Shown here: positions 44,901-54,933 of the stretch, in pieces
Layout: each line of letters begins with the position of its first letter
How positions within the stretch are numbered: the first letter of the stretch is position 1
Assembly: GCA_019055375.1 (NCBI GenBank)
Contig: JAHQIW010007276.1
Coordinates: forward strand, 1 to 64,000
Length of the DNA: 64,000 bases
Reading direction: 5' to 3'
DNA from: Parelaphostrongylus tenuis
Taxonomy: Eukaryota; Nematoda; Chromadorea; Rhabditida; Metastrongylidae
Translations under genes and position numbers: made by a program
Notes under the pieces: generated by a model
What the model was told of the DNA's origin: nothing
The model's database searches: none
Seen by the model: only the letters and a program-made list of their open reading frames with translations

Positions 44901-47900
44901 TGGGGTCAGAAAGCTGGTGACAAGCTTGGCTGGGAAAGGTAAATACCGATTCACAGAGTCATTGTTTATGATGTGAACGTCCTAGAGCGGCTAACCAAAG
45001 ATCTTAGAGAGAATCGAGCCAAGTAGTATTTAATGAAGCGCAAGGCGCTCAGCAAATCACCCAGGGAACCACGCAGGAAATCCATTTTCGTAGGTGATGA
45101 ATTAGAGGGAAAGAACTGTAAGGAAAAAGTGTTAAGATCCGCTACTTGACTCGATTCATTCTAAGATCTTTGCTTAGCCGCTAGGAAGTTCACATCATTA
45201 ACAATGACTAGACTCTGTGGATCGTAATTACCTTCTCCAACCAAGTTTGCTACCAGCTTTCTAACCCCGGAGGAATGGAACGATTGCTTGGCCAGAGACG
45301 AAGTTGATCCAAGATAATGGAGGTTTCGCAGATGTGATATAGGATCGTATTAAAGGTAATAAAATATTAGAACTAGAAAGGAAATAAAAAGTATGAGTCT
45401 ATTACGAGTAGCGTTTAGGCGAAATGACACTGTTCACCTCAATCGATCGCTTGATTGCCACCGTATTCCCTTTGTGGCATTATAGACAAAACATTCTGTA
45501 CTCAGTTATTATGTGCTCAAGTATGTTTACCTTCCAACTTTTTCTTCATTTATTGTAATTCTGACTCCATTTCTGTAGAGTATTTAGCGAAGACTCGATC
45601 TTTACAGTACCACTACTGATTGCAGCCGTTCTAACTGTACTCAACTACGTTTTCGTTATGCTCTTCACGTATGTTATTATATCTCTATTAATCTACGAAT
45701 GTTAAGCTGTATGCAAAACACTCGATCCTAGGAGGGAGCTGAACCCGTGTTTCACCCATGTCGCGGCGCTTGCTATAGCTGCATCACCGAGGCCACCGCT
45801 TCGCTACATTTCTATGGATATTTTAATTTCTTACACTGCCTTACTTTAATCATTTCTGTCATCTAACAATGTATTTTGGCCCTTTCATGAGGTCTGTTAT
45901 GAGCACTCACACAGTGCACGACACGTGTTTATAATCGAATTATCGACGACAAACTTTTTGTACTCAACATACGGTAAACAGTCATCATGATCTTCTTTCA
46001 GACTGTCTTACTGTCGAATGCATGGGTACGGTTGTTACGTGGGTCACAGGTAATAAACGTTGCAGCCATACGTCATGCAGTCGACATTAAGTCACTTTTA
46101 AAGAACGCCACGTCGAATGTTTCACCGCACGTTCATTGTGAAAAGTTTGTCGTCGATTTCTCTATGTAAGAAGTATTCCCAAAAGAACTGACTGAACGAA
46201 AAGACACCGTGTAACTGATGAGGATGGGAGGTCGAAACATGTGCCTTGTACTGTATAAATGCCTATAAACAGGCAGGCTCTATGAAAGACTTAAACACAT
46301 TTAAAGATAAAAAATACACAAATACCCCGCAAAATTACAAAATAGATGCAATAACAAGAATATCCTGGTTCACTATCTCCTCTCACATTTCTCACATAGG
46401 AAAAAGGCGCGTTAGTAAAAGACATGTTTTGAAGAGCCGCCAATGTGCGAAGTGGGGATGAACCGAGAGTAGAATCCGTGAAACTGGCTCGGGAAATAGG
46501 CACTTATAATGGATACGATTTTGTAACCGCTTGGCTCAGGTTTGGAGGAAACAACAAAGGAAAAATTCCGTTTATCCCCACGTTCTTTTAAAATAAGATA
46601 AGTTCAGCTATAAAACGCTGTTCATAAGCAGCGGGTTTAGAGCAATCGTTAGCTATCAATGAAATTCCACCGAATACTCTAAGGCACCATTGGTTCACAA
46701 CCGCTTATATGACCGTCTCTTTATAATGAAAGATTGTAAAATATGTCCTAACGGCAGAGATGGTGATGTCATGAGCGTAGATAGAGTCTACCGAATCTCT
46801 TGCAAAGCGTGTAACAATAAATATATTGGCAAAACGGGTAGGTCGCTCTTTGCCCGCATAGTAGAACACCGTCATAAGTATAGAAGAACCGTAGTTGACA
46901 AGCGTCATAATAGACAAAACACCCTGCTAGGTACACGTAGAGCACAAAAACACGACGGAGTAGATTTTGACATCGAAGTTATCATAAATGCGAAGGAACA
47001 TAAAGCATCAGCGCCAAAATTCTGGAAGCACTTTGGATTAACACCCAATTCAACTACAAACCGCAGGGGGAATGCCTCATTATCACTCGTGATATGAGTC
47101 GCTATATAAGACTGTTGTTTTGATGGGTAGGGTGCATTACAAGCCTATGTGATCTCCTTCCGGTGATTTCCACTTGAATCATTCAGTGGAACACATATAA
47201 AAAGCGGTGAGTATGTTGAGAGTTGATTTTGTCCTTGATGCGATTGAAATCTAGGTCTGGTGATTTTTTCTAAAAAAGTAATGGAGGTGTTTAACTGATT
47301 ATATTGCGGACAATTTGACTTTTCCTGACTGTGAAGAAGGCGAACTGCCGTATTGAATAAAGATTAATGTAACACTGCGTGTTTGACTTAAAGAAGAAAA
47401 TTAGAATTTTTTCAAGCATGCCGAGGTTAATAGACAGTCGGTCATAGAAATTATTAAAATACATTGTCAGATCACATTGTTCATGAGCGAGGTCTGAAAA
47501 TATTCTATTGCATTGACTGCTTTATTCTTGCGATCTCCAACAATCTTCAGCCCAATGGCATTTGGGCCCTATCTGTTGTTTTTTGAAGGTTCTAGTAGTC
47601 TTTCATAATTTAAACCTAGAAATTTCAAACGCCATACTTTTTTTCCAGCGAAAGCTTAGCTATTGCGTTGTAGCAGCAAAAATAAGGTTAAGTTCAAACT
47701 TGGCGTGTTTTAGTCAGATTGAGCGCTTTCCCTACGAGTGAGAAAACGTTGGTCAAGAATCAGCGCAGACGTTGCCATTCACGTTGTTCAGCTTGAGCAA
47801 GCATTCACATGAGTAGTGGCTGTTTCACCTCCATCAAATGAGCTTCACCTACCTACCGACGAGCTTGAAGAGCCGCTGTTCATGAATATGTTCAGCGTGA

Positions 47901-50558
47901 AGCTGTTTATTCCAGTGAACTAAACAGTATTATTTCTCGTTCCCAAAAATACACCATGTTAAAGAAAAAATTTACGCAGTCTGAAGAATGCTAGCAAGAC
48001 AATAATTTTCTCGGGACTATACTTTTTTTTTGCAAAGCTTGTGAAGTTGTCCACATTAGTTGACCAATTCCCATTGATACTTTCATAGCAGTGTTCAAAG
48101 TAAGCTAGACTAGCCCGGTTGAAATACTTGACCATCACAGGTGAAGCTATACTTGTGTTTTTCGACACACTTAGGTCTTAGTTTCAGCGACACTGATCAA
48201 GCCTCCGTTCTATGCTTTGATTCCACATTTACGTGGTTTCGCTCCACCCTTACTGTTCATCGTTGCGGCTCTGTGTTTCTGTCGGGACTTATTTACATCG
48301 CCGTAATTTCACTGCTATACAAAGTGTTTTGCTGTTTTTTTTCTATTTTTTGAGGACTTGGAGCTTACTGATTTTTTCTCGAGTTTTGCACATGTTGTAT
48401 ATAACGCAGCATTAAACGTCTTAAGTAAATTCGTTGAATTTCAGAAAAACTCTGGACAGTTCGTAATCAGTCGAAATAGAAATTTAAATCAACAACAGAG
48501 AAGAAATATCAAGCGTGCAACGATAACTATGGGTAAGAAACTTCAAACATTTATCTGTTCACTGCCAGTACTCCACTCATTCGGACACTGTGTTGCAAAA
48601 GTCAAAAACAATTCCGGATTTTAGAGGAATGTTGAGTGATATTACAAACTTCGAGTCTAACGCGAGAGGGTCAAAGTTTTGTATATCACTCAACGTTCTT
48701 GGGTGAATAGTTATAAAGTCATGGAACTGCTATACAAACGATGAACTAGAGAATTCTTGCAATTCGTTTTGATGCATTAATGAGATATAGGAAACATATT
48801 ATTTTGAGATTTATACCTTTGGTTTCGAGTATTTTCATAAACCACGCTCAATTTTCAATATGCCTGATAGTTATTTTTGTGCCATGCATGTGGTCTGTTG
48901 TGGGACCTTATACAGTACAATGTACGCGTTTCGGCCTTGCAGCTTCTTACAGCTGCACGGTGTCTTTCGTCTTAGCCAATCCTCGTAGAGGAATCCAACC
49001 ATTTCACATAGAGGTGACGCAGACGTACTATTCACACGTGCCATCAAGTGAAAAAAATCACCAGATGGGCAGTGTTGTATACTCAATGGCTCTTGGCTGG
49101 CATCTAAGTCTGCTTCTCCTCTATGAAAGATGATTGTGGTTCCACACATGAGGATTGGCTAAGACGAAGAGAACTGTGCAACTGACGAGGCTGCCAAGGT
49201 CGAAACACGTGTATAGCACTGTATAGGTGCCCATAAAAGACCTTGTTCATGGCTCAAAAATAACTACCAGTCATTATTGAAATCTGTTGAAAACCGGTGC
49301 CTATACGTTTTGTCCTAGTTGGCGAGCATACGTTACGGATAAGTATTAATTAGCCTTATAAAACCAATGTAAATAGCTATCTTCAAATAGCGCGATCACT
49401 AACCATATAGCCTGCATGGTGGATCTGTTAGGGAATGATGAACGCTGAGAACATTATCTTGTCATCCCTTTGTTGATTGAGTCAAACTTCTTAACAGGAA
49501 GTCAGTCAATGGATAGTTGTGCTAAGGCTTTCCTTTGTTTTGTGGATCAAAGAGAGCTTCTCAAACAGTCTTGGTGCAGAACCCAAGCTCCGGAAGAATG
49601 ACTTCTTTGATTTATGATGGGGTATAAACTAAGGCCTTACGCGTAAATCAACGGCTTCACAACCTATGAACTAGCCTCATGCCTGAGCGATGCTATCTGT
49701 ATGTTTATCAAGTTCTTGATTAGCTCGTGAAAGATTTTTGTGGATTAAGTGAGAAAATGCCAATTAAAGATGGGAGCAGATTAATTTTCTCATTATGCAT
49801 ATAGAAATGAAGTCAAATAAATTGTCATCTAAGAAGTAAAGTGAGGTGTCGAACCAGGATATTCATGATGACTGCGCGCACAGTCATTGATATTTGAGTT
49901 CGATCCTGTTGAATATAAGAGTAAACATTTCTTATCAAGCACGAGAGCATGTTGACTACGCGAAATTAGGGTGGAGGCAATATGCCCATCTCTCTCAAAA
50001 GTGATAGGGGGATAACGGTGCCTGGAAGCGCTAGGCTCCCCAGTCTTATTGTGGATACCCACAGTGCAAATTTGCTTCACCACATTCATTCTCTCACTGG
50101 AATTTTAACGTCAACCCAAAAGCTGTTCGAATCACCTTCGAAGGAATCGATGAAACAGCACACCCACTCTTAGAATTTGAAAATTCGTAAATCATTTCTG
50201 TGAACATTACAGGATTGACCACCTTGAACGCCGTAATATTGTTGATGACGCCAGAACTTCTATTGTATTTCCGAGTATTTACAAATCCATCAATGTTCTT
50301 GATCCTCTACTCGCTTATACTCAATAAGGTAATATCAAATAAGATTCTTTCCATTTTCTAAATTTATTTTCTTATTTCAGTGTCTTGATGATTTATGATT
50401 CTCAAGGGTTCCTAACTGATGTAAAATAATCTACAAATCTTATTAACTAGAGGTTTTTCTCCTTTTACGACTACTACTTACAGATCATGGTGAATTTCAT
50501 ATTATTCATGACACGACATCGAGAATTTCGACAAGCATTTAACAGTTTATTCAAGTAG
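41962..50558 (+). CDS. Nematode rhodopsin-class 7TM receptor, incomplete model
   Basis: Exons recognised: 41962-42135 (TM1 and TM2: VPLVLLILGLERFRKRKELL and IAGLAIGDLIYTTGYLS), 44635-44712 (extracellular loop 2 region with a Cys), 45581-45668 (TM5: FTVPLLIAAVLTVLNYVFVM), 48445 or 48471 to 48532 (intracellular loop 3, QQQRRNIKRATITMG), 50213-50328 (TM6-TM7, TLNAVILLMTPELLLYF) and 50484-50558 (RHREFRQAFNSLFK, stop). The last three join in clean phase and give a typical class A receptor tail. It should be a plasma-membrane G-protein-coupled receptor of the large nematode chemoreceptor/peptide-receptor type; ligand unknown. No exon for the N-terminus or TM3-TM4 (with the DRY-like motif) was found between 42136 and 44634, where P2 repeats sit. 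Either the exons are too diverged to spot or the gene is damaged. Confidence 0.7.
42640..43300. repeat. Diverged repeat units in receptor intron
   Basis: Two to three loosely similar units of about 300 bases (GAAATACACCATTCAAATTC against GAGATATACCATTCAATTTT; GGCCTTTTTGAAAGTGA against GACCTTTTTGAATATGA), related to the repeats at 19.6-20.4 kb. No open frame of note. Confidence 0.45.
43300..44210. repeat. Long palindromic element, family P2
   Basis: Inverted arms: 43310-43430 (TTCTTAGACAGTTAGCATTC, GATACCGTAATTTTC) against 43900-43985 (GAAACTTACGCTATCGAACG, ATTACCAATAGTCTAG). Inner arms carry GACCGATCGAATTT against AATCGATCGATCATT and GCCCCTAGGTGGGCGA against TTAGCCCACCTAGCCG. Related to 3060-3845, 14265-15070 and 52.8-53.5 kb. 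This insertion occupies the receptor intron where TM3-TM4 exons would be expected. Confidence 0.6.
44870..45310. repeat. Palindrome containing SINE 1-like ends
   Basis: 44870-45020 and 45135-45310 are inverted copies: CCAATCCTCTGGGGTCAGAA against CTAACCCCGGAGGAATGG, and GTGAACGTCCTAGAGCGGCT against AGCCGCTAGGAAGTTCAC. The ends resemble the middle of SINE family 1 (ACCCNGGAGGAATGG, GATTGCTTGGC). The loop of about 115 bases shows nothing. In a receptor intron. Confidence 0.6.
45725..45812 (-). repeat. tRNA-derived SINE, family 2
   Basis: Antisense box B (GAGCTGAACCCGTGTTTCAC) and box A complement (GCATCACCGAGGCCACC) as in the copies at 38.2 and 55.8 kb. In a receptor intron. Confidence 0.5.
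45870..46290. repeat. Palindrome with hammerhead arms next to Penelope fragment
   Basis: The left arm (about 45885-45965) has, on the minus strand, AAACACGTGTC and GTGCAC (the 3-prime half of a hammerhead) and the tail ATAACAGACCTCATGAAAGG. The right arm (about 46135-46290) has the hammerhead at 46209-46251. Inner arms share CGACGACAAACTTTTTG and AAAAGTTTGTCGTCG. It lies in a receptor intron, about 260 bases 5-prime of the Penelope-like fragment. Confidence 0.6.
46209..46251 (+). ncRNA. Hammerhead ribozyme with altered cleavage site
   Basis: GTGTAA, CTGATGA (46215-46221), a weak stem II (GGAT-GGGA-GGTC), GAAAC, ATGTG, CC, TTGTAC. Stem I pairs at all six positions with two G-U pairs, although its sequence differs from the other copies, so pairing has been kept. 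The site triplet is GCC instead of GTC, which should abolish cleavage. Confidence 0.6.
46550..47390 (+). mobile_element. Penelope-like element, linker and GIY-YIG domain
   Basis: The frame from 46690 to 47097 is open: LVHNRLYDRLFIMKDCKICP (linker with paired cysteines), VYRISCKACNNKYIGKTGRS (GIY-YIG motif, Tyr and YIG present), ARIVEHRHKYRR, DFDIEVIINAKEHKASAPKF and NRRGNASLSLVI. Upstream, decayed residues such as FISSGFRAIVS (about 46612-46645) belong to the end of the RT region. The 3-prime UTR (47098-47390) parallels the minus-strand copy at 27.9-28.16 kb and ends with CTGACTGTGAAGAAGGCGAA and GAATAAAG. The reverse transcriptase is absent, so this is a 5-prime truncated copy, in the receptor intron. 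Confidence 0.8.
47400..47725. other. Intronic DNA, weak repeat similarity
   Basis: Resembles the diverged units of 19.6-20.4 kb (GTTGTAGCAGCAAAAATAAG). No exon. Confidence 0.3.
47730..47940 (+). mobile_element. RTE leader fragment, decayed
   Basis: GGTCAAGAATCAGCGCAGAC and GTTTCACCTCCATCAAATGA correspond to the leader copy at 27.6-27.75 kb (GCCAAGAACCGCG, GTCACCTTCATCAAATAAGC). No coding region. Confidence 0.4.
48780..49330. repeat. Large palindrome with outward hammerheads
   Basis: The left arm (about 48830-49000) and right arm (about 49110-49300) are inverted copies: TGATAGTTATTTTTGTGCCA against TGGCTCAAAAATAACTACCA, AGCCAATCCTCGTAGAGG against ACATGAGGATTGGCTAAGA. The right arm carries the intact ribozyme at 49176-49219. 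The left arm carries a minus-strand one with stem II (GCT-GCAA-GGC) and GAAAC but a rearranged CTGATGA region. Inserted in the receptor intron between 48532 and 50213. Confidence 0.75.
49176..49219 (+). ncRNA. Type I hammerhead ribozyme, intact core
   Basis: GTGCAA (49176-49181), CTGACGA (49182-49188), stem II GGCT-GCCAA-GGTC (49189-49201, two G-U pairs), GAAAC (49202-49206), ACGTG, TA (cut after A49213), TAGCAC (49214-49219). Stem I pairs at five of six positions. All invariant core bases are present, including A/U/C-type site base 17. It is in the same direction as the surrounding receptor gene, so it would lie in that intron's RNA. Confidence 0.8.
49331..50212. other. Receptor intron, nothing firm
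   Basis: 49840-49930 has a weak tRNA-like antisense box (GTGTCGAACCAGG) of uncertain nature. No exon. Confidence 0.3.
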
Positions 50559-50660
50559 AAGATGAAAAGTATTAGCCATCTAATGGATGCACTATTGGAG
50601 CATTAGCAGGCAAAACAATAGATTTACTCATATATTTGTTGAAAGCTTTCTATTTGATGG

Positions 50661-50666
50661 AATAAA
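50661..50666 (+). promoter_or_regulatory. Possible poly(A) signal of the receptor gene
   Basis: AATAAA about 100 bases after the receptor stop codon. Confidence 0.5.
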
Positions 50667-50669
50667 GTG

Positions 50670-52790
50670 AATGCTGAATTTTGGTCGTTATGAAACGGAG
50701 AGGAACTCTACGTAGCACAGGAAACAATTTGTTCCTTATTGAAGAATTTAAATATTCGACTATCAGTACACTCTCAGTCGTTTGTGTATGAGAAATAGAT
50801 CCACGATGTCACTTATTCTGACACGATTAACATTACAGACAATGTGAAATAGAAGTGAAGTGTAATTTTCATAACTTCAAATTCCTGATAGAAATTGTCT
50901 GATCTTTCCTGTCTCATCTCCAAGGCGAGACATGCTGTCAAAAGCAAGGACAACACCACGTTGCCGTTCAACATGCGCCTATGTCGCTGGTTCGATCTCA
51001 CTCTGAGCTGACCACACTCTCTATCCATTATTTGCCGGCAGAGTGCAACCAGAATTGTTTGCAAAAGCTCCTTTTACTCACAATTGGCAGTCAAAGGTAG
51101 AGTGAAGACGTAGAAATGCTTTAGCAAAGCTGATCTAGGATTTAATTTGCACTAAATAGTCATGAAGAGACGGACAGCGCAGTCGGGTGACACCGCGTTC
51201 ACTACAAGCAGGACTCTGATTCGACCCGTAAAAGGCCAACCAGGTATTCCATTATTCGAGGGTTCGGAGGTTAGTACTAAAGTTTTCTGAGATCATCTGG
51301 ATCTCTCCAACCTAAAAAAAAAACGCTGCCTTTGATGAACATTTGAGAACTCTGGTGCGATACGAAAGAGAATAAAATCGACCAAAATGGGCGTGATCCC
51401 CACTTGTGTCGAGCGCCCCCCGTAAAACCAGCATTCCGGGAGAATCTTTATCTGCATCCGACACCATTAACAACGAAAAACATCAAGTTCCCATAACTAC
51501 ACTCCATTGTCGAAGCTCTTCGTAAATTACACATGCGAGACGAACTGAGTTGCAGTAATGCTAGGATTTAGACAAAATGTGAGATCGAATCACGTAGAAG
51601 TTCTCAATCTTCTGACATATTTGAATCCTGAACTCCAATTACTCTCGGCTTATTCGGCTATCACGTTGGCTTCAATTTCCATTTCGATCTACTTGCGCCA
51701 ATAGATTCAAAAGCTTAGGCGCTTGTCAAGAACGGATGACATGTCACCGTGACACTTGCATAACTAAATTTATAGGATAAAGGAGGCCCCCACGCGCGTT
51801 CCAAGTACGCATTTTTTGAAGAAAGAACTAATTTCTTAGGTAAAGAACACGTTTCCGATCCTTAATACTCATTTTCATTGGCGATGCTGTAAGCCCGTAA
51901 CTCTAGAACACTTATTCTAGAAAACACGACCCATAGAAGAAATTTGAAAGGAGGGGAGCTGAAATAAGCGTAGAAAGAAATCGTACTTATCACTTTGAGG
52001 AGTAATTCATCAAAAAAAATGTATATCTCCATGTCTTCTTTTAGAATATCTTACTAATGTTTTGAAACTTTCACTCAAGATTTTTATTCAACAATCAACA
52101 ACTCACATGATCAACACTGATCAACAATTAACCCTCAACAATTCACTTCCTCACCTAGCGATTCTAACTGCCATTATTCCGAATATGCAGACAAGAACCA
52201 TGTTTTCCTCTTCCTCAGTATCAGCACTTATAAGGGATAAACAGGTGATAACATTTCCTTTGATTAGGATCTTAAACCTGAGCATAAAATGCGAGTTTCA
52301 TTAGCGAGGACTTCCAGAGTGATCTAAACGAATCAAAGGTCAATAAAGGGCTAGTCTTCAATTACAAGTAACCTTACTGCTGTCAAGCTCAAAGCGGGAG
52401 GCACCACTGTCGATTGTTTCCCCATCAGCAGTTGCAGTAAAGTCTACAATTAGAAGTAATTTGAATTGGAACTAGGGAAAAACGCAGTACCATTTCAAGG
52501 ACATACTCAATAAGTGATCTACCTTTGAATGACTTGACAATGTCGATGAGCTTAAGCTGAGACGGCCAATGATAGCTTGTCATAATAACCTAAGTCTGCA
52601 TCACAGCAGAGGAACCCGGATAAAACTCTACTACCTTGCCTCCTGAACAAAATATAACGAAAGCATGTAGAACTAAACATCACCTTCCGAAGGAAAAAAG
52701 CTAATGAAAAGCTTCTAACCCCATCATCACATCAATACACGATAAGGTTCTTCCCTGTTATACAAAAACAAATGAAGAAACGACTCCTTT
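50670..52790. other. Intergenic, no gene recognised
   Basis: A tRNA-like piece lies near 51170-51235 (GACAGCGCAGTCGGGTGACA and ATTCGACCCG), perhaps another SINE head. Otherwise only short open frames. Confidence 0.35.
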
Positions 52791-53460
52791 CTCTTGACAA
52801 ATTTACTTGAGTGTGCCAGTAATTATTCGAAAGCTCAAATCTGGCTCATGCACTACGTGCTCCTTTTTGAAAGCCCTCCTATAACGCTGTCAAATTCAGA
52901 ATAAAATCACATCTTTCACTATTACTTCGCTGGAATCACGAAAAGCATACGAACTTGGCGTGGAAATCTTGCAGTATCAGAGCCATCCGTTTTATGTGGA
53001 GTCTTTTCCGAAAAGGATAAAACATTCCTAAATAACAAAAATTGCACGTTATATGAACAACGCATCAGCGCAATTGATCGGTCGCCGTGTTGAAGCCACA
53101 GGCAGCTCACCTGCCCCTCTCTCAGCCCGCAGATTAGCTGAAAAACAAATGACGTGTCTGTGAGCTCAATCTTTGCTAGACTATGATGAAACGGTCTTTT
53201 CAGAAAATAAGCACAGCGCTGAAATCGCCAAAATTTACTCTATCGAATGTTTACTTATAATTCCAAGGAACAGTTCTGTCCTGTGAGAAATATGGATGTG
53301 CGAAACACAGATATTCCCTGTCTGTTACACCGTTAAAGACGGTCTCCTTCAAAAACGACCACGTAGCGCAGTGACCAAAGATTTCAGCTTTCGAATGATT
53401 ACCAAGTGCAAAGAAGATTCCTTCTGCAGCAAAAAAGATCTTTTTTCATTTGTTCCCGAA
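52790..53460. repeat. Long palindromic element, family P2
   Basis: The left outer arm 52810-52920 (GTAATTATTCGAAAGCTCAA, CCTATAACGCTGTCAAATTC) and right outer arm 53320-53415 (AGCTTTCGAATGATTAC) are inverted. The inner part has GCGCAATTGATCGGTCGCC and ACAGCGCTGAAATCGCC. Same family as at 3.1, 14.3 and 43.3 kb. Confidence 0.55.
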
Positions 53461-53739
53461 TAAGGGAAAAGAACCTACGATGACTACTAAATGTTCAGGT
53501 GAACATTTGTACTCACAAAACGATAGACCAAAGTCTCTTCTAAAGTTCTATGGTTGTCTCAAGTTCTAAAGTACACTGAAGACCGCACAATGGAAGAGAG
53601 CTTTTTCGTCACTCACAAGATATTGACAAGGTTCGAAGACATGGGGAGCCGAAGAAGATGATTATATAGAACTCTTGTAAGTTGGAGAAACACGAGAAAA
53701 ATGAGAATGCACCAAGCTAGTCAGATAAAGCATTCAGCG

Positions 53740-54008
53740 TTAGAACAACTACTGAGCATGCGCCACATATTCGTCTTCATCAAGCATCATCTTCAAACGA
53801 CTTAATGCATTTGTGGCCCTTACAATGATTCGCGGTGACCCACCAATGTACCAATTCAATACCACTACCCTCCTAGTCAAATCTGCTGCCAATTCACCGA
53901 CCTCGGAGCAATGGATTGCTTGGCGAGTTTTGAGAGCAAGATCGGACCATTACTAATCCCACCACGCGTCATAGAGCACCTCTGACCATTACACCAACGT
54001 GCTCTCCG
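53740..54008 (-). repeat. tRNA-derived SINE, family 1
   Basis: The minus strand begins GAGAGCACGTTGGTGTAATG, then runs through the conserved body (CTCGCCAAGCAATCCATTGC, CGGTGAATTGGCAGCAGA) to GTGGCGCATGC. More diverged than the 26.9 kb copy. Confidence 0.6.
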
Positions 54009-54179
54009 AGGAGAGAGGCGTCAAGTAAGTGTCATGACAACAGGAAAGTAGCACTCCATTTCATGTTTTTCAGGTCGTACAGAGTGTGGGGGTATATCAT
54101 GCTTCTATCTCCACTGCAGATCGCAATCCGGGGTCGGAACGGCATATCACACGAAGCTGGTGCGATCGAAGGTTTACAA

Positions 54180-54260
54180 TATCAACTTAGAAAAACTTGA
54201 TGTTTCCAGGCTATGAAGACGAAATTTGTCGACACGTCAGTTTAAATAACTTAATGATAA
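54180..54260 (+). repeat. Penelope-type 3' end motif
   Basis: GATGTTTCCAGGCTATGAAG and GTCGACACGTCAG match the conserved Penelope-like terminus seen at 28.65, 41.74, 47.33 and 63.0 kb. Confidence 0.4.
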
Positions 54261-54328
54261 CAACCTCGTTTGTTGGTTTATGAACGAGAAAGAAAACTGT
54301 AAACCGAATCAAGGACAGCTTACCGAAA

Positions 54329-54933
54329 ATGTCCAGCAGTACTCCTCCAACTCAAGTCAGGATGATCGGCATCCACAAGTCGCTCAGTCACTGGTTCCTT
54401 ACTAAACTGCCCTCTGCGCATTCAAGATCTAAAAGTACTAAAATCACACAAAAATTACCAAAAACCATCCAAGGCACACGCAGTATTTACAACACTCGAA
54501 TTGCCGGAGGGCTCGTATCTGACTCACAGTTCCAGAAACTTTCCACTGAATCAAATAAAAAAGCTCTTGGAATAGAAGCAAGGCGAAAATATCTAGAAAA
54601 ACCTTGCTAGAATATAAGTCTCGTCGCTTAGTTCAGTCCATGCATACTAGGAACTCCCCTGCCTCTCAGCACAGAGAATCGCTCCACATATCAGATCAAT
54701 TTGAATGTATCATCCGATCTAACAACTGCCTTTTTCTATGCAAAGAAAAAACCTGCACAAAATTGGTATTTCTCCCTCCAAGTTCAATGGCTAAAGTAAA
54801 TGTTTATTCCAGTGGGCTAGAAAGGAGAGAGATTTGCCTGGTCAAAATCGACCAGAAGAAAGAGCAAAAAGGTCCTCTTCTCTCTTCAAAATCGCTAATA
54901 AGAAACGAAGGCATCAGGTTGGTGCACAAGTGA
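54329..54933 (+). pseudogene. Unrecognised protein-like region, two frames
   Basis: Two consecutive open frames, 54329-54610 (93 codons) and 54604-54933 (109 codons), overlap by a few bases in different phases, as if one reading frame had shifted. The products are basic and polar (SRSKSTKITQKLPK; FQKLSTESNKKALGIEARRK). It lies just after a Penelope-type terminus and could be part of a decayed element N-terminus, but I recognise no domain. Confidence 0.3.

Noticed and set aside
44820..44945. Receptor exon with FWIDSVSRQTILPILWG
   Set aside because: It lies inside a palindromic repeat (44870-45310), whose other arm copies the same bases in reverse, so the frame is repeat-derived.
48141..48353. 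Alternative receptor TM exon
   Set aside because: Hydrophobic in part, but phases do not fit the exons at 45668 and 48445 and there is no good acceptor.
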